Source of the DNA: G963717155 sp963717155
Lineage (GTDB): Bacteria; Actinomycetota; Thermoleophilia; Gaiellales; JALYLC01
Direction of reading: 5' to 3'
Length of the DNA stretch: 64,000 nt
Assembly (NCBI GenBank): GCA_963717155.1
Contig: OY970326.1
Span: forward strand, 2,356,001 to 2,420,000
Shown here: positions 63,638 to 64,000 of the stretch, one piece after another
Position numbering within the stretch: position 1 is the stretch's first letter
Layout: each line of letters starts with the position of its first letter
Made by a program: the position numbers and the translations under genes
The notes under the pieces: model-generated
The model's database searches: none
The model's input: the letters and a program-made list of their open reading frames with translations, nothing else
Told to the model about the DNA's origin: nothing

Positions 63638-64000
63638 GTGAAGTTGCCTCGCCTTCCGTGGGGGCATTACTCAGAACGGCCGCGCGTCTGCATCGTCCGT
63701 CAGAACGACAACTACGACGAGAGCGTGCAGCGCGAGGCAGACGCACTCACCCGGGCCGGCTTCGACGTCGAGGTGCTGCACATGCGCGGCCGCGACGGCA
63801 AGGGCGGAACCGAGGTCGAGCGCGGGGTCACGATCACGGCCCTGCCTGCGGCGCTGCGCCGCCAGGGTCTGCTCAGCTACTGCTTCGACTACGCCTGGTT
63901 CTGGGCGCTCGTCGCCAGCACGCTGACGGTGCGCCACCTCCGACGGCCGTATGCCGTCGTGCAGGTGAACACGATGCCCGACCTCCTCGTGTTCTCGGCG
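63638..64000 (+). CDS. Glycosyltransferase, family 4 (partial, runs off window)
   Basis: The first 121 codons only. GTG 63638 with AGGGGAC upstream, 19 bases after the previous stop. RVCIVRQNDNYDESVQREAD, then GFDVEVLHMRG and VVQVNTMPDLLVFSA, the usual N-terminal half of GT4 enzymes of capsule or wall polysaccharide clusters. Confidence 0.85.
   Translation, partial: MKLPRLPWGHYSERPRVCIVRQNDNYDESVQREADALTRAGFDVEVLHMRGRDGKGGTEVERGVTITALPAALRRQGLLSYCFDYAWFWALVASTLTVRHLRRPYAVVQVNTMPDLLVFSA

Overview
The window is high-GC DNA with the gene style of an actinobacterium. GTG and TTG starts are common, and many starts overlap the preceding stop (ATGA or GTGA). It carries an actinobacterial phosphatidylinositol pathway (inositol-3-phosphate synthase beside a CDP-alcohol phosphotransferase), an ECF41 sigma factor, NarL-type two-component systems and a PASTA-type Ser/Thr kinase. 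It also carries a flagellin gene and several very large GGDEF/HD-GYP proteins, which fits a motile deep-branching lineage of the Thermoleophilia/Solirubrobacterales type better than Streptomyces or Mycobacterium. That placement is inference; no rRNA or core marker set lies in the window.

Layout. 0.1-2.6 kb: a membrane-anchored unknown, then a lone flagellin with a clear sigma-28-type promoter, a hairpin leader and a strong terminator. 2.6-7.7 kb: a phosphoinositide lipid operon (PAP2-family enzyme, CDP-alcohol phosphotransferase, Ino1, a glycosyltransferase-PHP fusion) ending in a uracil-DNA-glycosylase-like protein. 7.7-8.6 kb: three related copies of a 91-bp repeat, two forming a large inverted repeat. 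8.6-15.0 kb, minus strand: RNA methyltransferase, MFS transporter, unknown, YjbQ, and a GAF/GGDEF/HD-GYP protein; argF is divergent. 16-18.2 kb: a 279-bp inverted-repeat element, rhomboid protease, zinc-ribbon coiled-coil protein, tRNA-Ala(TGC). 18.3-32 kb, accessory in character: SDR fragment, OmpR-type two-component system with a frameshifted regulator, secreted proteins, PASTA kinase, ZIP transporter, NarL-type module 1, a beta-propeller and membrane proteins. 32-43 kb: methyltransferase, NarL-type module 2, EamA, nickel/cobalt permease, a sugar ABC importer (binding protein and two permeases, no ATPase), a mutarotase-like protein and a HAD hydrolase. 43-51.5 kb: a 1366-aa PAS/GGDEF/HD-GYP protein, a HAMP/GGDEF protein, an L,D-transpeptidase gene and tRNA-Ala(CGC). 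51.5-58.5 kb: PLP decarboxylase, an ECF41 sigma factor with YceI and a truncated ester cyclase, and small enzymes. 58.5-64 kb: HD-GYP/LuxR regulator and the start of a surface polysaccharide cluster (deacetylase, GT2, two GT4).

Themes. Four proteins have cyclic-di-GMP synthesis and/or hydrolysis domains. One of these genes has a sigma-28-like promoter resembling the flagellin promoter, which suggests a motility/second-messenger link. The ECF41 gene and the neighbouring YceI gene each have the same TGTCACA-N16-TGTC element. Both tRNA-Ala genes are followed by truncated gene ends, which suggests past integration or deletion there. Four single-base insertions break otherwise well-preserved genes (response regulator, L,D-transpeptidase, and a winged-helix protein twice). 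These are either recent decay or assembly errors, and raw reads should decide.
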